Assembly (NCBI GenBank): GCA_019359125.1 | Contig: JAHHHY010000006.1 | Location: 62,001 to 126,000 of the forward strand | From: Pleurocapsa minor GSE-CHR-MK 17-07R | Lineage (GTDB): Bacteria > Chloroflexota > Anaerolineae > Aggregatilineales > Phototrophicaceae | Reading direction: 5' to 3' | DNA: 64,000 nucleotides | In this document: in pieces, positions 1 to 8,162 of the stretch | How the letters are laid out: every line of letters starts with the position of its first letter | How positions within the stretch are numbered: the first letter of the stretch is position 1 | Translations under genes and position numbers: made by a program | Notes under the pieces: model-generated | What the model saw: the letters and a program-made list of their open reading frames with translations, nothing else | Told to the model about the DNA's origin: nothing | The model's database searches: none

Positions 1-1
1 G

Positions 2-40
2 GTGTATGCATGGCGCAAGAACGCCCTCGAGTGGGCGTAA
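2..40 (+). CDS. C-terminal tail of upstream nuo-operon gene (partial)
   Basis: An open frame enters from the left edge and reads VYAWRKNALEWA before a TAA stop at 38-40. It ends 26 bases before the nuoH start, so it is probably the last gene of the upstream part of the complex I operon. The twelve visible residues are too few to say which subunit it is. Confidence 0.45.
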   Translation: MYAWRKNALEWA

Positions 41-66
41 CAGCACGTCAGTTTTAGGAGACCTGT

Positions 67-1323
67 ATGGAAGCGGTTTGCGAGAATATTTTTTCCACAC
101 TGGCACCCTGCCTGACCAGCAGCGGCTGGGATCCGTCGCTCGCGCAGTTCGTGTCGATTCTGCTGGGCGTGCTGCTGATCACCACGTTCCCGCTGCTGCT
201 GGCGCTGCTGCTCATCTGGGCAGAGCGTAAAGTGGCGGCCCGCGTGCAGGACCGTCTCGGCCCGAATCGCGTGGGGCCGTTCGGCCTGCTGCAGAATATT
301 GCCGATGCCCTCAAGCTGATCACCAAAGAGGACATCACCCCGGCTGGCGCAGACCGCATCGTGTATAACATGGCGCCGGTCATCGCAGTGCTGTCGGTCA
401 TCCTGATCTGGGCGGTCGTGCCCTTCACGTCCACGAACATCGGCGCCGATCTTGATATCGGCGTGCTGTATTTTGTGGCCATCAGCTCGATTGGCACGCT
501 GGCCATCATGATGGCGGGCTGGAGCAGCAATAATAAATACGCGCTGCTCGGCTCGTTCCGCGTGGTGGCGCAGCTCGTCAGCTATGAAGTGCCGATGGTG
601 CTGGCGCTGCTGGTGCCGGTCATGATCGCAGGCACGATGAGCATGCAGGGGCTGGCGGTTCATCAGCTGGGCATGTGGTTCATCTTCACCGCGCCGGTGT
701 CGGCCATCATCTTCTACGTCAGCAACCTGGCGGAGACGGGCCGCGCGCCATTCGACCTGATCGAAGCGGAATCCGAGCTGGTCGCCGGTTACAACATTGA
801 ATATTCAGGCATGAAGTTCGGCCTGTTTATGGTCAACGAATTCATCCATGCGTTCACCGCCAACGCGCTGTTCACCGTGCTGTTCCTGGGCGCGTGGGCC
901 GGTCCGTTTGCCACAGAAGTGCCGATTCTGGGCTTCGTCTACTTCATGGTGAAGACCGCGCTGCTGTACGTGCCGTCGCTCATCCTGCGCGCCACCGTGC
1001 CGCGCGTCCGCATCGACCAGATGATGGCGTTCAACTGGAAGTTCCTGGTGCCGGTGTCGGTCGTGAACGTGCTGGTGATCGCGCTGGCGCTGAAGATCGC
1101 GCAGGGGCTGGGTCTGACGCCGGAGAACGCGACGGACTTCGTGTCCAACATCCCGCAGACGATCGTGCTGCTGATCGCCAACCTGGTGGTCGTGGTCTTC
1201 GCGCTGACGCTGGTGCGCGGCAGTGTGCGCAAGGAACGTCTGATGACATCAGGCAAACGGGCAGAGCCTGCTGCTGGCGATGCCGAGCAGAAAGCGCTGG
1301 CCGCGACGGTCGCGGGGCATTAA
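67..1323 (+). CDS. nuoH: NADH-quinone oxidoreductase subunit H
   Basis: Membrane subunit of complex I that forms the heel next to the peripheral arm and helps build the quinone chamber. The 418-residue protein has about eight hydrophobic segments. It carries the conserved first-loop signature AERKVAARVQDRLGPNRVG (about residues 50-70) and the acidic AETGRAPFDLIEAESELV stretch (about 222-240) that lines the quinone site in this family. The polar C-terminal extension of about 30 residues is longer than in many homologues. AGGAG at 56-60 sits six bases before the ATG, which settles the start. First complete gene of the visible operon; followed by nuoJ, not nuoI. Confidence 0.97.
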   Translation: MEAVCENIFSTLAPCLTSSGWDPSLAQFVSILLGVLLITTFPLLLALLLIWAERKVAARVQDRLGPNRVGPFGLLQNIADALKLITKEDITPAGADRIVYNMAPVIAVLSVILIWAVVPFTSTNIGADLDIGVLYFVAISSIGTLAIMMAGWSSNNKYALLGSFRVVAQLVSYEVPMVLALLVPVMIAGTMSMQGLAVHQLGMWFIFTAPVSAIIFYVSNLAETGRAPFDLIEAESELVAGYNIEYSGMKFGLFMVNEFIHAFTANALFTVLFLGAWAGPFATEVPILGFVYFMVKTALLYVPSLILRATVPRVRIDQMMAFNWKFLVPVSVVNVLVIALALKIAQGLGLTPENATDFVSNIPQTIVLLIANLVVVVFALTLVRGSVRKERLMTSGKRAEPAAGDAEQKALAATVAGH

Positions 1324-1350
1324 ATTGGTACGGGCGATATTTTCAGGCAA

Positions 1351-1374
1351 AGGGGCGCATATCACAGCGCCCCT
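1351..1374 (+). promoter_or_regulatory. Intercistronic hairpin between nuoH and nuoJ
   Basis: The 80-base nuoH-nuoJ gap holds a perfect inverted repeat: AGGGGCGC at 1351-1358 pairs with GCGCCCCT at 1367-1374 across an eight-base loop. No T-run follows, so it is not an ordinary intrinsic terminator. It may be an mRNA processing or stabilising element. It lies where nuoI is found in many other nuo operons. Confidence 0.45.
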
Positions 1375-1403
1375 GCGCACGCTAAATTAAGGGAAACGAT
1401 CCC

Positions 1404-1928
1404 ATGCTAGAAATCACTCCAAATACGATCGCCTTTCTGGTCTTTGCGCTGCTGTCTGTGGGCGGCGCACTGGGCGTGGTGGTCAGCACAAACCTGATCC
1501 ACGGCGCGTTGTTCCTGATCGTCAGCCTGTTTGGTGGCGCGGGGCTGTTCGTGCTGCTGGCCGCGCCATTCATGGCCGCAGTGCAGATTCTGGTCTACAT
1601 CGGCGCTATCGCCATCCTCATCATCTTCGCGGTCATGCTCACGCGCTCGATGACCAGCCTGAGCGAGATTTTCAATCGCCAGTGGTGGATCAGCGCGATT
1701 GTCGCGGTGGTGATGCTGGGGCTGCTGCTGGTCGGCGCGATTCTGCCGGTGTGGGGGCCGTCTGGCACCAACGCCATGCTGCCCGTCAGCGATGCAGTTG
1801 GCACGACGGTGGATCTGGGCATCGCGCTGGTGGATGGCAACCAGTTCGTGCTTCCCTTTGAAGTGGCCTCGCTGCTGCTGACGGCGGCGATGATTGGTGC
1901 GATTGTGATCGCACGCGATAACGAATAG
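1404..1928 (+). CDS. nuoJ: NADH-quinone oxidoreductase subunit J
   Basis: ND6-like membrane subunit of complex I (174 residues). It has five predicted transmembrane helices and the family hallmark around residues 55-72, AAVQILVYIGAIAILIIFAV, which forms the pi-bulge-containing TM3. A GGGAAA ribosome-binding site lies about seven bases before the ATG. It is followed after a short gap by nuoK, the usual order. The length is normal for the family. Confidence 0.95.
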   Translation: MLEITPNTIAFLVFALLSVGGALGVVVSTNLIHGALFLIVSLFGGAGLFVLLAAPFMAAVQILVYIGAIAILIIFAVMLTRSMTSLSEIFNRQWWISAIVAVVMLGLLLVGAILPVWGPSGTNAMLPVSDAVGTTVDLGIALVDGNQFVLPFEVASLLLTAAMIGAIVIARDNE

Positions 1929-1942
1929 GGCGGGTGGCGACG

Positions 1943-2251
1943 ATGGTTCCATTATGGATGTATCTTGCTGTAGCAGCGATCATGTTCTGCATCGGCACCT
2001 ATGGTGTGCTGGCGCGCCGTAACGCGGTCGCCATTCTGATGAGTGTGGAGCTGATGCTGAGCGCGGTGAATATCAACCTGCTGGCCTTCTGGCGCTATAC
2101 CGCGCCGGAAAACATGGCCGGGCAGGCGTTCGCGGCGTTCGTGTTTGTGGTGGCCGCGGCGGAAGCAGCGGTCGGCCTGGCGATCATTATCTCGGTTTAT
2201 CGCAGCCGTCGTTCGGTTATCGTGGAAGACGTCAACCTGCTGAAGGGCTAG
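1943..2251 (+). CDS. nuoK: NADH-quinone oxidoreductase subunit K
   Basis: ND4L-like subunit of complex I (102 residues from this start), with three transmembrane helices. The two conserved membrane glutamates of the proton path are visible in MSVELMLSAVNINLL and in VVAAAEAAVGLAI. A GTG at 1934 opens the same frame, but AGGGCGGG at 1927-1934 is too close to serve it and is well placed for the ATG at 1943, so the ATG is preferred. Lies 14 bases after nuoJ and is separated from nuoL by 145 bases of repeat DNA. Confidence 0.93.
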   Translation: MVPLWMYLAVAAIMFCIGTYGVLARRNAVAILMSVELMLSAVNINLLAFWRYTAPENMAGQAFAAFVFVVAAAEAAVGLAIIISVYRSRRSVIVEDVNLLKG

Positions 2252-2257
2252 GCGACA

Positions 2258-2366
2258 GTCATGAGTGATGCGTCATGAGTGATGAGTAAAAGAGAGTGTG
2301 GCAAGAGCTTCTTTGTCGCTCGATTAAATAAGCAGCTCATCACTCGTCACTCATCCCTCATCACTG
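2258..2366. repeat. Inverted pair of GTGATGA-type heptamer arrays
   Basis: The nuoK-nuoL gap holds a run of seven-base units (GTCATGA, GTGATGC, GTCATGA, GTGATGA) at about 2258-2286. The same kind of array lies in inverted orientation at about 2334-2366 (ATCACTC, GTCACTC, ATCCCTC, ATCACTG). The two arms could fold into a long imperfect hairpin in the nuo mRNA. The same heptamer recurs near 13790 and 31435. Confidence 0.75.
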
Positions 2367-2396
2367 GTTTCTCTGTCCCTTGAAGGGGAAATAGGT

Positions 2397-4811
2397 ATGG
2401 ACTTAGGGCAGTTTTTAAGTGATGCGAATAATCTGGCGTGGCTGATTCCGGTTGGCCCGCTGCTGGCTTTTCTGGTGATCACGCTGATCACCAACAAGGC
2501 CACGCTGGTGAGTGCCGATGAGGGCGGGCATTATGCCGACCATAATCATCCGGCCTATCCGGGGCTGAAGGTGCCGGTCGTCGCGGACTGGAGCCGTGTG
2601 GCCAGCATCGTCGTCGGCATGAGCGGCGTGATTGCCGCCTGGCTGATCAGCATCGCGGTGGTCACCAATGCCGCTGGCGTGGCTGACTTCGGCAAGTACG
2701 TGCTGGAAAGCTCGGTGCGCTGGATGGACACAGGCGCGGGCGGCTTCAGCATGGGCGTGCTGGTGGACCCGGCGACGGTGGCGATGCTCATCATGGTGCC
2801 GCTGGCCTGTACGCTGATCTTCATCTACTCCATCGGCTACATGGCGCACGACCCGCGTCAGGCGCGCTTCTTCAGCCTGATTGCGCTGTTCTCCGGCGCG
2901 ATGCTCACGCTGGTGGTGGCAGACAACCTGCTGCTGCTGTTCGTGGGCTGGGAAATCATGGGCCTGTGCTCGTTCATGCTGATCGGGTTCTGGTTCGAGA
3001 AGCCCAGCGCGTATAAAGCGGCGGTCAAGGCGTTCACCACCACCCGTGTGGCTGACGTCATCATGCTGCTCGGCATCGCCTACCTGTATGCGGTCACCGG
3101 CACGCTCAGCTTCCGCGAAATTGTGTATAACGTCGAGGTGCTGGAAGGCCTGGCAGAGCTGCCGGCCATCATCATCCCCGGCCTGAGCGCGGCTGGCCTG
3201 ATCGGCATCTGCCTGATCATCGGCACGATCGGCAAGTCGGCCCAGTTCCCGCTGCACGTGTGGCTGCCCGACGCGATGGAAGGCCCCACGCCCGTCAGCG
3301 CGATGATCCATGCGGCCGCGATGGTCAGCGCGGGTATCTTCGCCTTGCTGCGCATGTTCCCGCTGTTCGAGGCGGGCGGCCATCCGCATGATGGCGTGTA
3401 CACTCCGCCGCTGCTGCTGATGGCGATTGCCGGTTCGCTGACCGCCATTTTCGCGGCCACGATTGCGCTGGCGCAGAACGACGTCAAGAAAGTGCTGGCC
3501 TACAGCACGATTTCACAGCTTGGTTTCATGGTCGCCGCGCTGGGTATCGGCGCGTTCGTGGCGGCTTTCTTCCACCTGCTGACGCACGCTTTCTTCAAGG
3601 CGCTGCTGTTCATGGCGTCCGGTTCGGTCATCCACGGCATGGAGCACGGTGAACATCACGTGCATCACCATGCGCATGACGATGAAGACGAACATGACCA
3701 TGCCCACGAGACGCCGCTGCTGGCGGCCGAGTCGCATGGCCACGACGCGCACGACACGGCCTCGCATGACGCCCACGGTCACGATGCGCACGGCCATGGC
3801 GAACATACGGCCCATGCCCCGCATTTCGACCCGCAGGATATGATGAACATGGGCGGCCTGCGTAAGACGATGCCGGTCACCTTTATCACCTTCCTGATCG
3901 GCGGCCTGTCGCTGGCCGGCTTCCCGCTGGTGACCGCCGGCTTCTGGAGCAAGGACGAAATCCTGCTGGACGCCTGGTACGGCGTCACCAATGGTTACGG
4001 CCCGCACGCGCTGGTATTCGTGCTGCTGGCGATTTCCGCCTTCCTGACGGCTTTCTACACCATGCGCCAGATCGGCCTGACCTTCATGGGTGAGGCGCGC
4101 ACGGAAGAAGCCAAACATGCCAACCTGGGCCGCGGCGTCGTCGCCTTCACGATGACGCTGCCGCTGGTGGTGCTGGCCTTCTTCGCCATCTTCGCCGGTT
4201 TCGTCGGCGTGCACCCGGACTTCCCGATTTTCGGCAGCATCTTCAGCCCCAACGGCAACCCGTTCTTCGATTTCATCACCACCTCGCTGGCCGTCAAACC
4301 TGAAAAGGTTGGCTTCTACTGGGTGCCGGTGCTGACCTCGTTTGCGGTCGGCCTGGGCGGCATTGGCCTGGGCTACCTGATGTACTGGCGCAAGCCGCTG
4401 GTCGCCGGCCAGGAAGACCCGCTGGTCAAGATTCTCGGCACGACGCTGCACACCACGCTGAAGAACAAGTACTACTTCGACGAACTGTATACCATCATCT
4501 TCATCCTCCCGGCGCAGTGGTTCAGTAAGAATGTCGCCTACGAGTTCCTGGACAAGGGCGTCATCGACGGCACGCTGCACTTTACGGGCCGCCTGTTTAC
4601 GTGGATCGGCGATTTCATCAAGGTGATGAACGCGTGGCTGATCGACGGCTTTGGCGATGGCCTGTCGGAAATGATCGGCCGCGCAGGCATCTGGTTCCGC
4701 CGTATGCAGAGTGGCAGTGTGCAGCAGTATCTGCTCATTGTCGCGCTGGCGGCGATCGTTATCGTGATCGTCTTCGCCCTCTCGACGGGCGTTTTGCAGG
4801 CAGCCCCGTAA
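2397..4811 (+). CDS. nuoL: NADH-quinone oxidoreductase subunit L
   Basis: Distal antiporter-like proton-pumping subunit of complex I. At 804 residues it is much longer than the roughly 610 of E. coli NuoL. The pumping residues are visible: the TM5 glutamate in LLFVGWEIMGLCSFML and the TM7 lysine in GTIGKSAQFPLHVWLPDA. The C-terminal part matches the long lateral helix plus final anchor helix. Extra length comes from a roughly 45-residue polar insert near the N-terminus and a histidine-rich insert at about residues 415-479 (EHGEHHVHHHAHDDEDEHDH and following) between transmembrane helices. The start ATG follows AAGGGGAAATAGGT. The next gene is nuoM, 16 bases downstream. Confidence 0.96.
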   Translation: MDLGQFLSDANNLAWLIPVGPLLAFLVITLITNKATLVSADEGGHYADHNHPAYPGLKVPVVADWSRVASIVVGMSGVIAAWLISIAVVTNAAGVADFGKYVLESSVRWMDTGAGGFSMGVLVDPATVAMLIMVPLACTLIFIYSIGYMAHDPRQARFFSLIALFSGAMLTLVVADNLLLLFVGWEIMGLCSFMLIGFWFEKPSAYKAAVKAFTTTRVADVIMLLGIAYLYAVTGTLSFREIVYNVEVLEGLAELPAIIIPGLSAAGLIGICLIIGTIGKSAQFPLHVWLPDAMEGPTPVSAMIHAAAMVSAGIFALLRMFPLFEAGGHPHDGVYTPPLLLMAIAGSLTAIFAATIALAQNDVKKVLAYSTISQLGFMVAALGIGAFVAAFFHLLTHAFFKALLFMASGSVIHGMEHGEHHVHHHAHDDEDEHDHAHETPLLAAESHGHDAHDTASHDAHGHDAHGHGEHTAHAPHFDPQDMMNMGGLRKTMPVTFITFLIGGLSLAGFPLVTAGFWSKDEILLDAWYGVTNGYGPHALVFVLLAISAFLTAFYTMRQIGLTFMGEARTEEAKHANLGRGVVAFTMTLPLVVLAFFAIFAGFVGVHPDFPIFGSIFSPNGNPFFDFITTSLAVKPEKVGFYWVPVLTSFAVGLGGIGLGYLMYWRKPLVAGQEDPLVKILGTTLHTTLKNKYYFDELYTIIFILPAQWFSKNVAYEFLDKGVIDGTLHFTGRLFTWIGDFIKVMNAWLIDGFGDGLSEMIGRAGIWFRRMQSGSVQQYLLIVALAAIVIVIVFALSTGVLQAAP

Positions 4812-4827
4812 CTGGTGGGGGAGACGC

Positions 4828-6420
4828 ATGAACATAATCGGTATTGATATCCTCTCGTTTCTGGTAGTCGCTCCCGCGCTGGTGGCGCTCGCCCTGCTGT
4901 TCGTCCCGAACAAGTGGGTCGCGCGCGTCGTCGCGCTGGTCGGTGCCGCCTTCATCGGCGGTGTCGCAGCGGCTGTCTTCTTTGGCTATAACAGCGCCAC
5001 GCCGGGCTTCCAGCTCGTCATTCAGGTGCCCTGGTTCACCCTGCTGGGCTCGTCCTGGCACGTCGGCATCGACGGGGTGAGCGCGGCGATGATCCTGCTG
5101 ACCGGCCTGCTGACGCCGCTGGCCGTGCTGGTGAGCTGGGAAATTGACGATCGCGCCAACACGCATCTGGCGCTGATCCTGTTTTTCGAAACCGGTCTGA
5201 TGGGCGTGTTCGTCGTCCTCGACCTGATGCAGTTCTTCCTGTTCTACGAGCTGTCGCTGGTGCCGATGTACTTCATCATCAACCAGTGGGGCGGCCCGAA
5301 CCGCAAGTATGCCTCGACCAAGTTCTTCATCTACTCACTGGGTGGATCGCTGGGCATGCTGCTGGCCACGCAGCTGATCGGCGGCAGCGCGGGCACCTTC
5401 GACATGACGGTGCTGGCGAATCCGACGACGGGCTGGCCGGCTTTTACGGGCGCGGAAGGCACCTTCCTCGGCATCCCGGTGGGCACGGTCAAGTCGCTGG
5501 CGTTCCTCGGCTTCTTCGTGGCTTTCTGTATCAAGGTGCCGGTCTGGCCGTTCCATACCTGGCTGCCCGACGCGCACTCTGAAGCGCCCACGGCAGGCTC
5601 GATGCTGCTGGCCGGGGTGATGCTCAAGCTGGGCGCGTACGGCTTCCTGCGCATCGTCATCCCATTCTTCCCGGATATCTGGGCCGGCCCGCTGAATATC
5701 CTCGGCATCGAGACTACCTGGGCGCAGATTTTCGCCCTGCTGGCACTGATGGGCGTGGTGTTCGGAGCGTTCGCCGCCTTCGGCCAGACCGACATCAAGC
5801 GCCTGGTCGCCTACAGCTCGGTCAACCACATGGGTTTCGTGGCGATGGGCCTGGCAGTGGCCGCGCTCGTCTACGGCCGCACGGTGCTGGAAGGCACGGT
5901 TGATCCGCAGCTGAACGAAAGCGCGATCATGGCCACCAACGGCGCGGTGTTGCAGATGTTTAACCACGGCCTCAGCAGTGCGGGCATGTTCCTGCTGGCG
6001 GGCGCGATTTACCATAAGACGCACACGCGCGATATGACGCAGTATGGCGGCCTGTGGGTGAAAGCCCCGATTTACGGCGGCGTGTTCATCTTCATGAGCA
6101 TGGCCAGCCTGGGCCTGCCCGGCCTGAACGGCTTTGTGAGTGAATTCCTGGTGGTGCGCGGCTCGTGGATGGTGTTCACCGTCATGACTGCCATCGCCAT
6201 GATCGGCCTGTTGTTCACCGGCTCGTACATCCTCAAGGGGATTCGCGCGGTGCTTCAGGGCCCCTTCAATATGCATTGGAAAGACTATGATCTGGAAATC
6301 ACCGGTCGCGAGCTGATTGCAGTCGCCCCGCTGATGGTGCTCATCCTGATAACGGGTGTGGCGCCTAACTGGATATTGTCGGTCATCAACGCGACCGTAA
6401 CGCGCATCTTTGGCGGCTGA
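4828..6420 (+). CDS. nuoM: NADH-quinone oxidoreductase subunit M (first copy)
   Basis: Antiporter-like proton-pumping subunit of complex I, 530 residues with about 14 transmembrane helices. All key residues of a working pump are visible: the TM5 glutamate in LFYELSLVPMYF, the TM7 lysine in FCIKVPVWPFHTWLPDAH and the TM8 lysine in GVMLKLGAYGF. GGGGGAG lies just before the ATG. It is the more canonical of two adjacent nuoM genes; the second begins 23 bases after its stop. Confidence 0.96.
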   Translation: MNIIGIDILSFLVVAPALVALALLFVPNKWVARVVALVGAAFIGGVAAAVFFGYNSATPGFQLVIQVPWFTLLGSSWHVGIDGVSAAMILLTGLLTPLAVLVSWEIDDRANTHLALILFFETGLMGVFVVLDLMQFFLFYELSLVPMYFIINQWGGPNRKYASTKFFIYSLGGSLGMLLATQLIGGSAGTFDMTVLANPTTGWPAFTGAEGTFLGIPVGTVKSLAFLGFFVAFCIKVPVWPFHTWLPDAHSEAPTAGSMLLAGVMLKLGAYGFLRIVIPFFPDIWAGPLNILGIETTWAQIFALLALMGVVFGAFAAFGQTDIKRLVAYSSVNHMGFVAMGLAVAALVYGRTVLEGTVDPQLNESAIMATNGAVLQMFNHGLSSAGMFLLAGAIYHKTHTRDMTQYGGLWVKAPIYGGVFIFMSMASLGLPGLNGFVSEFLVVRGSWMVFTVMTAIAMIGLLFTGSYILKGIRAVLQGPFNMHWKDYDLEITGRELIAVAPLMVLILITGVAPNWILSVINATVTRIFGG

Positions 6421-6443
6421 CAGGCGCTGGACAGGACATTAGC

Positions 6444-8159
6444 ATGTTGACATTTGGTTTTCCGGTACTCAGTTTAATTATCTTCCTGCCCATCGTGGCG
6501 GCCGTCATCATCCTGCTGATCCCAAAGGAGCAGAAGGACCTGGTGCGCGGCATCGCGATTGCGGCGGCAGGGGCGGTGTTTGGCCTCAGCCTGTTTGTGT
6601 ATCTGGGCTATAACGCCAACCTGGCCAGTATCCAGGCGGCGCAGGACGCGGCCCTCAACGCCGGATTCAGCGTCGGCACGGCTCAGTTTAATGCGACGCT
6701 GGCCTACGTCGAACGGATGGACTGGCTGCCGGCGCTCGGCATCTCGTATCACCTCGCGGTGGACGGCCTGAATGCGCCGATGGTGCTGCTGACCGGCATG
6801 GTCACCGTCACCGGCGTGCTGGTGAGCTGGAAGATTGAAGACCGCACGAAGGAATTCATGGCCTTCTTCCTGCTGCTGGTCTCCGGCGTGTACGGCGTGT
6901 TCGTGGCGATGGACCTGTTCGTGCTGTTCTTCTTCTACGAACTCGCTATCTTCCCGATGTACCTGCTGATCGCGACGTACGGCTGGGTGAAGCTGCGCGA
7001 ATACGCGGCGATGAAGCTCACGCTGTACATCCTCGTCGGCTCGGTGGTCGCGCTGATCGGCGTGATCGCGATGGTGCTGACGGCCTCGAACTTCTTCCTG
7101 TCACCTGAAGGCGCGGTCATCTTCGAGACGGCCAAAGCCAGCGGCCTGCTGCCTGCCAGCGCCCAGACGTTCAGCTTCGACATGACCCAGCTCACGCTGG
7201 CGGGCGAAAGCGGCGCGTTCGACGTGCTCGGCTATGCCGGGTCTGACGTGCTCTCGTTTGCCCGCGTGTGGTTCCCCTTCATCTTCATCGGCTTCGGCGT
7301 GCTGGCGGGTGTGTTCCCCTTCCACAACTGGAGCCCGGACGGCCACGTGGCCGCGCCCACCGCGGTCTCGATGATTCACGCCGGCGTGCTGATGAAGCTG
7401 GGCGCCTATGCGGCCCTGCGCTGCGGTGTGCAGCTCATGCCTGAAGGCGCGCAGGTGCATCTGCCGTGGATCGTCATCCTGACGGTTATCAACGTGGTCT
7501 ACGGCGCGTTTATCGCCTTCCGACAGCGCGACTTCAAATACGTGATTGGCTTCTCGTCGGTCAGCCATATGGGCCTGGTGGCGATGGGCTGGACGACGAT
7601 GAACCTGACCGGCATGACCGGCGCGGGCCTGCAAATGTTCAGCCACGGCGCGATGACGGCGCTGTTCTTCGGTTGCGTGGGCATGGTGTACGACCGCGCC
7701 CACACCCGCGACATCCCCAGCCTGGGCGGCTTCATGAAAGTGCTGCCGTGGGTGGGCTTCGCCTTCATCATCGGCGGTCTCACCAGTATGGGTATGCCCG
7801 GCCTCAGCGGATTCATCGCCGAGTTTACGATCTTTGTGGGGTTATGGCAGGCGTCCCCCGACGTGTCGCTGCAGATTGGCGGTTTCACGTTAAGCAATTA
7901 CTACTCGATCATTGTCATCCTGTCGGCGCTCGGTATCGTGATTACGGCGGCCTACGTGCTGCGTGTCACGGGGCAGGTGTTCTTCGGGGAATATCACCCG
8001 GAGCGCTTCCCCGATGTGGTGCCGCTGACATATCGCGAGAAGTTCGTGCTGGTGTTCCTGGCCGCACCATTGGTTATCCTCGGCGTCCTGCCATCGGTCA
8101 TGGCACCGATGCTGGAAACGGGCCTGCGCCCGGTGCTGACACTGCTTGGGGGGGCATAA
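6444..8159 (+). CDS. nuoM: NuoM-like antiporter subunit (second copy)
   Basis: Second ND4/NuoM paralogue of 571 residues in the same operon. The TM5 glutamate is kept (LFFFYELAIFPMYLL) and so is the TM8 lysine (AGVLMKLGAYAALR). The TM7 lysine, equivalent to E. coli K234 in AVKMPVVPLH, is replaced: the aligned segment reads VLAGVFPFHNWSPDGH, with leucine at that position. It also has an insert of about 35 residues near residues 210-245 with a polar loop. Complexes with two NuoM subunits are known from several phyla. Whether this copy pumps protons or is structural cannot be told from sequence. Confidence 0.9.
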   Translation: MLTFGFPVLSLIIFLPIVAAVIILLIPKEQKDLVRGIAIAAAGAVFGLSLFVYLGYNANLASIQAAQDAALNAGFSVGTAQFNATLAYVERMDWLPALGISYHLAVDGLNAPMVLLTGMVTVTGVLVSWKIEDRTKEFMAFFLLLVSGVYGVFVAMDLFVLFFFYELAIFPMYLLIATYGWVKLREYAAMKLTLYILVGSVVALIGVIAMVLTASNFFLSPEGAVIFETAKASGLLPASAQTFSFDMTQLTLAGESGAFDVLGYAGSDVLSFARVWFPFIFIGFGVLAGVFPFHNWSPDGHVAAPTAVSMIHAGVLMKLGAYAALRCGVQLMPEGAQVHLPWIVILTVINVVYGAFIAFRQRDFKYVIGFSSVSHMGLVAMGWTTMNLTGMTGAGLQMFSHGAMTALFFGCVGMVYDRAHTRDIPSLGGFMKVLPWVGFAFIIGGLTSMGMPGLSGFIAEFTIFVGLWQASPDVSLQIGGFTLSNYYSIIVILSALGIVITAAYVLRVTGQVFFGEYHPERFPDVVPLTYREKFVLVFLAAPLVILGVLPSVMAPMLETGLRPVLTLLGGA

Positions 8160-8162
8160 AAC

